Source of the DNA: Lycium barbarum
Taxonomy: Eukaryota; Streptophyta; Magnoliopsida; Solanales; Solanaceae
Reading direction: 5' to 3'
Assembly (NCBI RefSeq): GCF_019175385.1
Contig: NC_083342.1
Location: 123,442,376 to 123,506,375, forward strand
DNA: 64,000 nt
In this document: positions 1 to 9,379 of the stretch, in pieces
How the letters are laid out: each line of letters begins with the position of its first letter
Position numbering within the stretch: the first letter of the stretch is position 1
Notes under the pieces: generated by a model
Databases searched by the model: none
What the model saw: the letters and a program-made list of their open reading frames with translations, nothing else
Told to the model about the DNA's origin: nothing
Program-made: the position numbers and the translations under genes

Positions 1-409
1 AACCTTATGATATTTGAAGTCATGTGCGAGTGATGCCAGGGGCGGACCCATATATTATTTTTTGGTGCTCGAGCGCCCATATATCGTGACGGATACTTTA
101 TATAGGCATATAGAAAATATTAAAACTTTGGTATAAAATAATAAATAGCACTCAAGAAGCAATAAAAGATTGTGTTGCTCTGGTTAAAAGGTTGTAGGCT
201 TTAGGGTAAGCCATGGAGGAGCCAAGTTCAAATCTCACCCAAAGCGATTTAATGTTTTGTTGATTTTAAGGCGCGCACCCAGGATCATTGAATCCTGGGT
301 CCTCTATTGGTGATGCACCATGTGATAATTACACAATTTACTTCTACTAAATAATCTAAGGAGTAGTAGAATTCCACTCTAGGTCGAGCCGACTAAAGGG
401 CGTCTCCTA
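1..409. other. Left-edge noncoding sequence with SINE-like pieces
   Basis: No gene is visible. The stretch at about 40-110 (ggggcggaccc ... gctcgagcgccc) resembles the start of dispersed non-autonomous repeats, and a similar motif occurs near 4255. At about 183-300 there is a tRNA-like block with a B-box-like gttcaaatctc, which suggests a decayed SINE. Family assignment is not possible by eye. Confidence 0.35.
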
Positions 410-599
410 GGTGTGTTCGTATGGAGGAAAATATTTTACGGAAAATGCTTTTTAATTTTCTCATGTTTGTTTGGCTAAAATTTTTGGAAAACATTTTCTT
501 TAGGAAAAACAAGTTCCTTAAAAATGGGAAAAATGACTTCTCTAATCAAAGTAGGGAAAACAAGTCCACAATTGGCATTTCACTAACCACCCTACCACC

Positions 600-650
600 C
601 CCCAAACCCCCCCCCCCCCCCCAACCACCAAACCCCAACAACTCCGACAA
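600..650. repeat. C-rich low-complexity tract
   Basis: Runs of C and CCA/CCCC lie in the left arm of the 410-3961 element. They mirror the G-rich tract of its right arm (3568-3795), so the two could pair in single-stranded form. Confidence 0.7.
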
Positions 651-699
651 CCCCACACAAAGAGGTTTACAAAGTAAATGTCAAACTTGAATTTCAAGA

Positions 700-1008
700 A
701 TGGTAAAAAGAATATTTCTTAAAAAATGTAATCAATTGTAATGCATATAATGAATCCATGAAACTCGGGGCGTTACAATCCTCTCCCCCTTAAATGAAAT
801 TTCGTCCCGAAATTTACCTTATACCCATCTTGAAAAGGCATTGCAATCAAGTCTACAGAGAAAATTAGATTTTGAATCATGAAAGGATAATCTTTATAAA
901 CTCAGTTAACAACAAATTGGTGACCCAAAAGATTTCCGACAAGCACATCAAAATCAAGTCTCATAAATATCACACCTCTAAAAAATGCAAGTCATGAGAA
1001 ATATAATA
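700..1008 (-). mobile_element. LTR-retrotransposon 3' end fragment (LTR terminus plus polypurine tract)
   Basis: Read on the minus strand, a purine-rich tract (aagggggagagga, about 780-793) is followed directly by TGTAACGCCCCGAG, a typical plant gypsy LTR 5' end (776 downward). The neighbouring fragment aaatttcgtcccgaaattta is also typical of such elements. The matching opposite LTR was not identified with certainty. The 3032-3501 LTR has a different start (TGTAGCAACC on the minus strand), so these may be two elements. Confidence 0.4.
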
Positions 1009-1035
1009 CACTACTAAAAAAACCGGACTTTTCGA

Positions 1036-1372
1036 CCAAAAATTTCGACCATACGAGGTCGAAAAGGCCTTTATTTCGACCAATTTTTCGACCACACGCG
1101 TAGGTCGATAACAGGTAGGTCAAAAAAAAATTTCGACCACACGTGGTCGCAATCATGTGTGGTCGAAAAATTATTTTTATATTAAATTATATATTTAAAT
1201 ATAAAAAAAAATATTTTCACAATTTCGACCACATGTGGTCGAAATATGGCAGCCATATTGCTAAATTTCGACCACGTGTGGTCGAAATTGTATTTTTCTG
1301 GGTACAATTTCGACCACATGTGGTCGAAATTGTGAAATATCTGGGCTGATTTTCGACCACCTGTGGTCGAAA
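1036..1372. repeat. CACTA subterminal palindromic motif array
   Basis: The palindrome with core GACCACATGTGGTC, flanked by TTTC and GAAA, recurs about every 43 bp at 1223, 1265, 1308 and 1351. Its centre varies (CATG, CGTG, CCTG). Looser copies lie at about 1042, 1086 and 1131. Arrays like this bind the TNPA-type protein in En/Spm elements. The binding role here is inferred. Confidence 0.8.
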
Positions 1373-1843
1373 TTCTGGAATATTTTTTCTAGCATTTGCC
1401 TGTTTCTGACATCCCACCTGCCAATTTTCATATAATCAAATTCATCAACCAAAACAGTCATCCAATTCATCAACAATGCAACACAACAACCATAAACAAT
1501 GTTTGAACACTTAAACATTGTTCATTCAAACACTTAAACATCATAAACGTACGTTCAAACACTTAAACATCTTAAAATTAAAAGTACTTCTAGTTCAAAT
1601 TAAAACTACATTCATATACATATCTATTTAAACATAGCAGAATTAGAATCCAAAAGCACATTAATCAAAAAAGTCAATGTTCGGTGTTAGAGACATGATC
1701 CAATCCTCCCCACTAGACTCATCGACAAGAGCATGATTTATGTCAGCTTGTGACCAACGTCGTCTACCTTGGGAAGGTCGGGGTTGGCTAGGAGGCTGTG
1801 ATGTACGAGCATCCCCAGGACACGGGAGAATCGGAAACTGTCG

Positions 1844-2905
1844 CTAATTAAGTAAGCTATTAATCTGGGCTTGCATACCCAACATCCTGGCCTCCGAGGA
1901 ATTAAGTGTTCTTGTTAGCAGGTCAACTTGCTGCTTCATAGCTTCATACTCCTTAGGATCAACTGTCCCATCATCAGTAACACCTACGGCTTCAAGGGCC
2001 GACGAGTATCGACGAAAGGCTCGATTAGGCATCCCATAAACTGTCCCATGCCTTGTTGGGGGAGCAACATTTTCAATCCATTGTTGCTGTATTAACTCGT
2101 CGGTCATCTGCGTGGTACTTGGCTGAGTGGCACGAAACTCCCCAAAGTGTTGTTGAAATTCGTTCTAAAATTGAAGGATACAATGTTAGTAGTCTAATTT
2201 AGTACAAAAAATATATTATTATTGTTAACTAACGATTTACCCAAGTTCGCTCAGCCCTTGGCTCAACCCATCGGTTTGTATCATCAGCGTTCTTCTCCTT
2301 CCTCGTGTGAGTAATCTTGAAGATCTCATCTTGAGGTACCGCCTAACCCCTCTGGAGCTCCTACAAACAAATATGAGGAGCAGAGCTATTAGATGCCATC
2401 TCATATGAGGAGCAGAGCTATTAGATGCATACAACCTCTTTAACCTTGGTATTAGAGGTAAATAATGCATCGCCTTAACAACCACTCTCTTCCCGCTACG
2501 TGTATCCCTAAACCGTTCACTACCACAAAACTTACAAGATTCTAGATCGACGTCATCATTATAGTATAACATGCAGCCATTTTCACAGCAATCAATTCTC
2601 ATCGACGAGAGTCCCAACTTAGATACCAATCTCTTTGCCTTATAGTAATTATCGGGTATCTCTAGAGTCGGGTCAACCAATTCATGCATAAGGTCAATCA
2701 CAGAATCCATTGCCCCTTGGGGAACATTGTTATCTGCTTTGATACTCAATAATCTAACAGCGACAGATAATTGAGAGTGGGTAGAACCATCTTGTAAGGG
2801 TCGACTAGCTTTTTTTAACTTTTTTATAAAAACGGCTGGCCTCTTCATTGGGAGGTTCTTCAACATGGCTACTTGATTCAAAGCCCCAATGCATGCCATA
2901 ACCAT
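1844..2905 (-). pseudogene. CACTA transposase remnants (TNP2 plus C-terminal Ptta/En/Spm-like ORF)
   Basis: From 2905 down to about 2400 the translation reads as the N-terminal half of TNP2: LSIKAD, IPDNYY, a GCMLYYNDDVDLESCKFCG zinc-binding-like block, then LIPRLKRLYASNSSAPHMRWH. The sequence then leaves the family abruptly. It continues near 2335-2240 with KITHTRKEKNADDTNRWVEP and at 2107-1844 with an 87-residue C-terminal piece, both of Ptta/En/Spm type. The TNP2 catalytic half is therefore deleted and two ORFs are brought together. A frameshift also separates the upstream start near 2915 from the rest, so no active enzyme is expected. Confidence 0.8.
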
Positions 2906-3013
2906 CGTAAACGATGTCGTGCATTCTAGAATTCTGGACAGTAGGTTCTACCATCTGTATGAAGGCAAATACACTAAAAGGTCACAACAAAAGTCCTAGA
3001 ACCACAAACCTAA

Positions 3014-3501
3014 GGCTCTGATACCAAAATTTGTAGCGCCCCCCCCCAAGGGAGGATGCCACTTAACGAAATTAATTCATACTAACTAATTTAAATATTT
3101 GTCCCGGCCAATTTCCGCTACCACATGATAAAGTCATTGTTTTAAATTTATTTCTTCTAAATTTTGTGATACGCTCGAATTACATATGTACTTATTATTT
3201 TGTTCTACTCCTGAACATGTTGTCAAATAAACTTTATCCTTAAATTTAGTTATTAGTAAATTTTGCAAAAAAAAAAAAAAATAGTTTCAGGACAAATATT
3301 TAAATATCTAACCTTTCTCGTTGTGTTTTCTCTTGAGCCGGGGGTCTTTCGGAAACAGCCTCCCTATCTTCCAAGATAGGGGTATGGTCTGCGTACACTT
3401 TACCCTCCCCAGACCCCACATTGTGGGATTTCACTGAGTATGTTGTTGTTGTTGTTGGATTAATTTCGTTAAGTAGCATTCTCCCTGGGGTGGTTGCTAC
3501 A
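3014..3501 (-). mobile_element. LTR with adjacent primer-binding site, LTR ends inverted
   Basis: GGCTCTGATACCAA at 3014-3027 is the reverse complement of the tRNA-Met primer-binding site. Immediately next to it is a segment that starts TGTAGCGCC at 3032 and ends GGTTGCTACA at 3501, with TG...CA ends. The first and last roughly 45 bp are inverted copies of each other (both contain the ttaacgaaattaat block). A SINE is embedded at 3335-3457. The partner LTR is not recognised. Confidence 0.55.
3335..3457 (+). mobile_element. Au-type SINE copy, TTG-tailed
   Basis: The copy reads gagccgggggtctttcgg, then ggtctgcgtacactttaccc, then ccagaccccac, and ends with repeated TTG. It matches the body and tail of the Au SINE family of flowering plants and lacks the tRNA-like 5' part. 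It is inserted in the LTR at 3032-3501. Confidence 0.75.
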
Positions 3502-3567
3502 TGGGTGGTGCTGGAATGGATAAGAAAGAATTCCTCATTTTTCATAAAAGCAAAATAGAAAATTTGG

Positions 3568-3795
3568 GATGGGATGGGAGGGTTAGATAGAACGGTGGTG
3601 TGGGGTGGGTGGTGGTATGGGGTAGGGGTGGGTGAAGATGAAGTGTGTTGGAGGGTGGTGGCTGGGTGGGGATGGGATTTGGTTGGGGGGTGGGTGGGTG
3701 GGTGGTGGATGGTGGGTGCTTGGGGTGGGCGGTGGGGGTGTGGGTGGGTGTGGTATGGGGTGGGGATTGGGGTGGGGTTGGTGGGGGCATGGGTG
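3568..3795. repeat. G-rich tract (GGTGGG / GGGGTGGG)
   Basis: About 225 bp on the plus strand is almost pure G and T with A, with dozens of G3-G6 runs. The open frames on both strands across it are low-complexity artefacts (Gly/Trp/Val or Pro/His/Thr). The tract could form G-quadruplexes. Confidence 0.8.
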
Positions 3796-3965
3796 GTATT
3801 TTTCGAAAATGTTTTCTACCAACAAATCAAACATGAGAAAATAAGTAAGAAATTCACTTATTTTCCACTATCCAACCGAACATGAGAAAAGAAGTAGAAA
3901 TTCACTTATTTTCCAAGAACACATTTTTCATGAAAACATTTTCCTCCATACCGAACACACCCCTA

Positions 3966-4250
3966 ATGTAAATAAATACAAAAAAAAAAATAAAAAAAAT
4001 CACCGCTCAAAAGGTCACTCAACTATTCCAAATTATTTAGCAATGCTTCTACAAGCAAAAAACCATTTAACTATGTCAATATCACTGAGAAAGTAACTTA
4101 ACTGGCTAATTACCTATTTTATCTTTTAAATTATTAACCTTTGTTATTTCTTTGACACAGGACATAACGTATCAAACTAATCTTGTGGTTACAGGTTATT
4201 AACCACAAGTAACCATTAGCAACTAAATTTTAAGTTTTGTCTTCACATGC
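3966..4250. other. AT-rich noncoding sequence
   Basis: No ORF, RNA gene or repeat boundary can be supported in this stretch. Confidence 0.5.
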
Positions 4251-4766
4251 AGGGTGGAGCTACACTAGCTGAACACCTTTCACCGAAAAATTGTACTGTG
4301 TATATAAGTAAAATTTTATTGTAATTATAGATATACTGTAAAATGAACACCCTTCAAACAATAGAAGGAGTTAGTCCGGCAGTTAAGGCTGTTCATAACA
4401 CCATAAAGGTTGCAGGTTTGATCCCCGAGTTGCTCGTTTTGCTACGCCTGCTTATTTTTAAAACGTGACAGACCAAATGCTGGCTTGATTTACTTATTTT
4501 TTAAATAAAAAATGGAGTACTCTATGTTTTGAATTACGTCACAATACAAGGCTTTTAGAAAAATAATCTTAGTTTTTAATAAATTTTTTTTAAAAAAGGG
4601 AAAATTTTTTTTAAAAAAATAGAACAACAAATTTTCTATGACTCAGCTAATATTAGGTAGTTAGATTTACCATTTTATGTGCACCCGCTCATCAACTTTT
4701 TTTTAAAATTATTTACTACTTCAAAATTTGAACATCCTTAGAAAAATTTCTGGCTCCGCCAGTGAT
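4251..4766. mobile_element. Non-autonomous repeat bounded by 'ggtggagct ... ctggctccgcc'
   Basis: The left edge (ggtggagctacac near 4254) and the right edge (tctggctccgccag, 4749-4762) are imperfect inverted copies. Inside, at about 4370-4430, is a tRNA-like block with a B-box-like ggtttgatccc. This fits a nightshade non-autonomous element with a SINE-like core. The class is uncertain. Confidence 0.4.
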
Positions 4767-5840
4767 CTCACGGAGTACAAAATAGCTACGGGTTTAAACA
4801 TGATTCAACAGCTCAATTAGATATAACTTCCCTTTTGGAGTAGAGAGAGGTCAGTAAACTAAACCAAAAGACCCTTTAGTGAGAAACAATTCCACGTCGA
4901 GATTAGAACAGAAATTAAATATTCCTTTTATCCGTAGAATTCACTTTTTGTTATTTTTCTTGGACGTCATATATTAAACTAATCCTAATTTTCAAACCAA
5001 AATCCAACATAAATTAGGAAAGGGAGGAAATTAAGATTGAAATTGCAAACTTTGTGATTACACTTTCACCTTACATATATACAAATGGGAAAAGAACTTA
5101 TCTATATTCTATACTTACAATAATAAATAATAATAATATAATATATATCAATTAACCAAATTTTAAGCTATAAAAATTAATATACTCCATTTAATAGATC
5201 CCTGCCTGCATTCGCGGCCCTAGCCCACAACATAATTCTTTATGGGTGAATTCCCTTCATTGGAAAGTTACACCATGAAAACAAATTATTTATGCATGTG
5301 TAAAAATTTAAACCGTTTTAACATAAGAGAGAAATGCAAGTCTAAATTCTAAGTGTAATTTTTTTGAATTTTTTTATTCAAAATTTCTGACACCACTCCA
5401 CCGAACTCATATCACTGTTGTAGAACAAAACCAAATTAAATGAATATTGGGTTTGCTATCGAATTAGGTATGGTCAAATCAATCCTTATAAGGTGAAATG
5501 AGATGGTTGAATTATTTGAAAACCATATCCAATCTAATATCACGTAAATATGTTTGGTCAAAGCAAGAAAGTAGAAGTAAAAGCAACAATTTTGCACACG
5601 CAATATTGATGAGAAAAAGGAAGGTAAATATAGACAAATGAGACCACCTCACTTATTGTCCTCCTTCAAGTCTCGTTTTGTTGGGAGAAAAATGCATTGA
5701 CGCAAATGAATGCCAAGAAATCAGCTAAAAGGCCATTAAAAAAATTGAACATCTAACGTGCATACATACCCCTTACGGATGTGTAAAGTAAATGTCACAG
5801 CTCACACTTTAGGTTTTCCTTCTACTCTGTTTTTCCAATA
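4767..5840. other. Intergenic AT-rich sequence
   Basis: There is no ORF above background and no recognisable RNA or element edge. An AT-rich run lies at 5110-5190. Confidence 0.5.
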
Positions 5841-5848
5841 TTTTTTAT

Positions 5849-6852
5849 TAGAGCCGTCAAAATGGGCTTGGCCCTTGAGGCCAGCCCAACCTAACCCACT
5901 ATTGGGGTAGGGTTGGGCTAGAATTTTTTAAGCCCATTTAAACTGAGACTTATAAGCCCAGCCCAACTTAGTTGGCCCCTGAGGCCTGATCGAGGTTGGG
6001 CCGAGGCCGGCTCGTAGGCCAAAAGGCTATTTAGATTAATTAAAACCTTAAAAGAAGATAGTGAAAAAAGAAGTAAAATCTAGAAATAGTGATTACCAAA
6101 TAAGTCTTAGTATCTTACACAATACTTTACTCATGTAACGTTAAATCCTAATCACCAAGTATAGAAGTTATATTCATGATTGAAATTTAAAAGAAAATTG
6201 TGAAAAAAGAAGTAAAAAAATAGGAATAGTTATTATCGAATTAGTCTTAGTATCTTACATATTTTTCTTATTTAGCGTTAAACCCCTAATACTAAATTCC
6301 TAATCGCCAAGTACGCCTACTAAAATTTCTAATCACCAAGCATAAAAGTTTCATCATGAAATTGATAATGCTTAACTAATTAAATTTGTTTCTAAAATCT
6401 AGTTATTTGATAATGCTTAGTCTAAGTATTAGTTTCTAAAATCTAGTTATTTGATAGTGCTTAACTAATTAAATTTGCATATGAATGTACGTAGACTAAG
6501 ATGGAGATGTTAATTAAGGCACCTTTATCACAGACAGATTTAAATGTGCTCGACGATGTATAAGTTTTTATTTTATATAAGTAGTCGTAAAATTATGTAC
6601 TTCCATATAATTGTATGCTAGAAATATAACAAATTAGTATACTTAGAGGTTCGAATTTAGATTGAAAATAAATTTTCTTATAAAAAAAAAATTGAAAAAA
6701 AAATGAATGGTTGGCCCGCCCCAGCCCACGGCTCTTGTAGGGCTAGGTTGGGGTGGCCATTTTAAGGCCCTTACAAGTGAAAGGCCGGCCCGCCCCAGCC
6801 CATCAAATTCCTTGGCCCGCGAGGCTTGGGCTGACCCGTTTTGACAGCTCTA
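5849..6852. mobile_element. Non-autonomous hAT-like element with exact 8-bp target duplication
   Basis: The terminal inverted repeats begin TAGAGCCGTCAAAATGGGC and, on the other strand from 6852, TAGAGCTGTCAAAACGGGTC. The flanks are identical 8-mers, ttttttat at 5841-5848 and 6853-6860, the hAT target-site size. GC-rich arms (repeated ggccggc, gcccagccca) surround an AT-rich core with no transposase. The core carries direct repeats near 6050-6250 (taaaagaa.at.gtgaaaaaagaag) and near 6370-6470. Confidence 0.85.
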
Positions 6853-6860
6853 TTTTTTAT

Positions 6861-7270
6861 AGTGGTGGTTATGGGCGGTAAAATTAGCTCATAAAATTAA
6901 AATATAATTTGTCTAATCCATTTAAGTTTGTGCCGGTTAATTTATTGGCTTAGTCCATTTTAACCCAGTCAGTTCAGTCCATCTGAAAATTGAGTTGATA
7001 TATAGTTCAAATTGATGAGAAACTTTGTCAAAATATTTTTTTTAAAAAAAACTTTTTATTTGTTTAACATGTTATATATAAGGCATAATAAAAAAAAATA
7101 TTAGGCGCTTAAAAATTATAAACAAACAAACAAAAAAATAATAACTTAGTAAGATTGGGCCCTAGATTTGTATTCAAATCAATTATATTTGTGCACAATT
7201 GAATTGTTTCGTTGAGTACTTGCTATCTCGTGTCAACACATTTTCTAGCATTTTGTTTCATTTTTTTTTG
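6861..7270. other. AT-rich intergenic sequence
   Basis: No supportable feature. The stretch holds long A and T runs. Confidence 0.4.
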
Positions 7271-7665
7271 CAGTGATTTCCCTTGAAAGGCGTTGGCCTT
7301 TATTTTTGCCTCTCAAATTGTTGGTCTTTAATTTTTGTCCTTTGCTTAAAAAAAGTGATCGAAAATACTCTGAGGTTCTAGGTTCGAACCCTTCTCAGTA
7401 AAATAAAAAATAATTTCGCAAGGTAAGGCTTCGTGAAAATTTGCAAGACAGTTTTTTTTTTACTCTGCTGGAATTCTACAAAGTTTAGGCCTTAAGGCCT
7501 AACTTTTGCCCGAATAGGCCTAATTTTGTTACGAAATTCTATCTTGCAATTTTTTTTGTCACTAAGCTGAGTTTCGAACTCAAAACTTTGGGATATTTTA
7601 GGCAAAGGACAAAAATTAAATACCACCCACGGATAAGGACAATCTCAAATTTATCTCTATTGAAA
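7271..7665. mobile_element. Fold-back element, 'cttTAATTTTTGcc' family, copy 1
   Basis: The left arm (cccttgaaaggcgttggcc, then ctttaatttttgtcctttgc) is an inverted copy of the right arm (aggcaaaggacaaaaatt, then accaccca). The interior has a tRNA-like ggttcgaaccc at about 7381-7391 and aaggcctaacttttgcccg blocks. Related copies lie at 32822-33235, 58082-58515 and at the ends of the 33447-42095 element. Confidence 0.6.
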
Positions 7666-7689
7666 TTGACCCACTAGGCTATGCTTGCT

Positions 7690-8926
7690 TTTTTTTTCTT
7701 CCTATCTTACCTTGTTCAACATTGTATACTAGTAGTACTATTTTACTTTCCATAAACCCTATGACCTTTTGGGTCTTATCTTCTTAAGAAAGTTGTTTTC
7801 AATGTGCATGTATCTCGTTTTTCTCTTATCTTAACTTCCCAAGTGGAAAGAGTCGCAGAAAAGAAGCTGGGTTTGTGTGATGAATGTCTCCTTTGGCTTC
7901 TAATATGGCAGCTTACCCCAAGTTTATACTAAAAAAATTACAGAAAAGTTTAGAAGAAACCTAGATTCATGTGCAAACTTTCGAGAGTAATTAATGCAGA
8001 CAACCTGCCAAATTGAACTAACAGTAGGCAACAATCTTTTTCTTGATCTTTTAACTTTTACAACTAATTATCACTTATCAATTCTTCATAATGACATTCC
8101 ATCCATGATTAAATAATCACTAGAAATCTAGAACTACCTTTCAGGGCCTAATTTTTATGGGAACTCTAATTACTTGAAATATTAGTCAAATGTAAACACA
8201 ATAGTCAATAATCCTAACTGCATTCAATAGGAAAATATTCAACACACATACCTTATGCAGATGAGCATCTAAAGAAAGCTTACTGGCTACTACTATGAGA
8301 TTACAGCCTAATTTAATTTATTTCCCATTCAAAATTATGTAATATCAATCAAAAAGAGAAAACTTTACTAATGTTAATTTATTAAGAAGAGATCTATAAA
8401 CCACACAAAATTAGTACTACTACGCATTTAGTTTTTGTGGTCCCCGAGTGTTAGGCACTCTAGTAGATTTCAGATTCCTTCTCATTCTTTACCTACTTCT
8501 TCAAGTTGTTTTGCTTTTACTAATGGTACCATCTTTCAGAGCAACCAATATTGCTACAGAACAATACATGTACACAAGAATTAAATCTACTCATGGACTC
8601 CTCATATTAAAAGTATTCACCTTTTTTACTGTCCATTCATCTGATTTAAACTCTGAATAATACTAGAAATCGAAAAGAAAAAAAAAAACTGATAACAATA
8701 GAGCTGATACCACAAATTTGACTAGACTAATACTAAAAGATATGTATACATACGTAAAAGTAACTGGAGAAAATAAAGTCAGCAGAGAACTTCAAGATTT
8801 GGGCATGTTCTGATGTTCATACTAGCTTTTCTTCTCCTCCAGTACTAAGTTTAAACACAACCCACTGCTACTACATAATTAAATATCCCAAATAAGCCAA
8901 AGAATACTAAAAAAAAGTTCATTATC
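7690..8926. other. Intergenic sequence and 3' region of the 8927-9259 gene
   Basis: No coding evidence beyond short chance frames. The plus-strand 70-codon frame at 8448 has no family features. About 8680-8926 is probably the 3' UTR of the minus-strand gene. Confidence 0.4.
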
Positions 8927-9259
8927 CTACCAGAAACAAGAAGATGAACACCCAGAAATACTATTATAATAACTTGAATTTGAAAGTCGACGAAAAAACC
9001 TTCTCCTTCTATAACCAAAGATACCATATTTGAGCCTCAACCAAACCAATTTCCTGATTTTTCTTGCTGATCTAAGCTTTACCCATATCACCCTTTTCAC
9101 TCTAAAGAAAGACTTTTTGATCTTTTCACTTACACTCTGCTTCCTGCTAAATTGATAGCTTCTCAAGAATAGCTGCCTTTTTTCTATGTCTGTGTACCCT
9201 GTTTCTGTTCTGAACATGTTACCATAAGACATATGTTTTACAGCCATATTATGATCCAT
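8927..9259 (-). CDS. Small basic plant protein, unknown function (110 aa)
   Basis: A single uninterrupted frame starts MDHNMAVKHMSYGNMFRTE. The middle is strongly basic (KKSFFRVKRVIWVKLRSARK, then IRKLVWLRLKYGIFGYRRRR) and the C terminus is Ser/Cys-rich. The pattern of Arg/Lys alternating with Trp/Val/Leu suggests an amphipathic or membrane- or nucleic-acid-associated segment. A plausible core promoter lies just upstream: a TATATA motif at about 9350 (minus strand) and a CT-repeat leader at 9300-9311. The organised protein and promoter argue for a real intronless gene. I cannot name a family, and no catalytic motif or cleavable signal peptide is evident. Confidence 0.6.
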   Translation of the reverse strand: MDHNMAVKHMSYGNMFRTETGYTDIEKRQLFLRSYQFSRKQSVSEKIKKSFFRVKRVIWVKLRSARKIRKLVWLRLKYGIFGYRRRRFFRRLSNSSYYNSISGCSSSCFW

Positions 9260-9347
9260 ACATACATATACAGATATGTTGGTCTGTATATATATGTTGA
9301 GAGAGAGAGAGATAGTTAATTTGTAGTGGAAGAAAGGAGAAGGGGTA

Positions 9348-9358
9348 GTGGTATATAA
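9348..9358 (-). promoter_or_regulatory. TATA box upstream of the 110-aa gene
   Basis: On the minus strand the sequence reads ATTATATACC about 90 bp before the start codon at 9259. A pyrimidine-rich stretch and a (CT)n leader (9300-9311) follow, as is common in plant 5' UTRs. Confidence 0.5.
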
Positions 9359-9379
9359 TGGTCGTGATTTTAGGGAAAG

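Larger units (their letters stand above)
1009..2960 (-). mobile_element. Degenerate CACTA (En/Spm) transposon
   Basis: The left terminus at 1009 begins CACTACTAAAAAA, the standard CACTA terminal motif. A dense array of palindromic subterminal motifs follows, then minus-strand remnants of TNP2 transposase and of a second transposase-type ORF. The opposite terminus (expected TTTTTTAGTAGTG) was not found, so the right boundary is approximate and the element is probably truncated. It sits inside the 410-3961 element. Confidence 0.75.
410..3961. mobile_element. Old inverted-repeat DNA element, now filled with nested insertions
   Basis: The left end (GGTGTGTTCGTATGGAGG at 410) and the right end (CCTCCATACCGAACACACC, ending 3961) are inverted copies. 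Similarity continues inward for more than 100 bp as AT-rich arms with repeated gaaaacattttc and ttattttc blocks. The flanks share ccta (406-409 and 3962-3965), a possible 3-4 bp target duplication of PIF/Harbinger size. No transposase of its own is seen. The interior holds a CACTA element, an LTR with primer-binding site and a SINE, all inserted later. Confidence 0.6.

Noticed and set aside
3542..3885. Several overlapping open frames on both strands (Pro/His/Thr- or Gly/Trp-rich)
   Set aside because: All are translations of one G-rich low-complexity tract.
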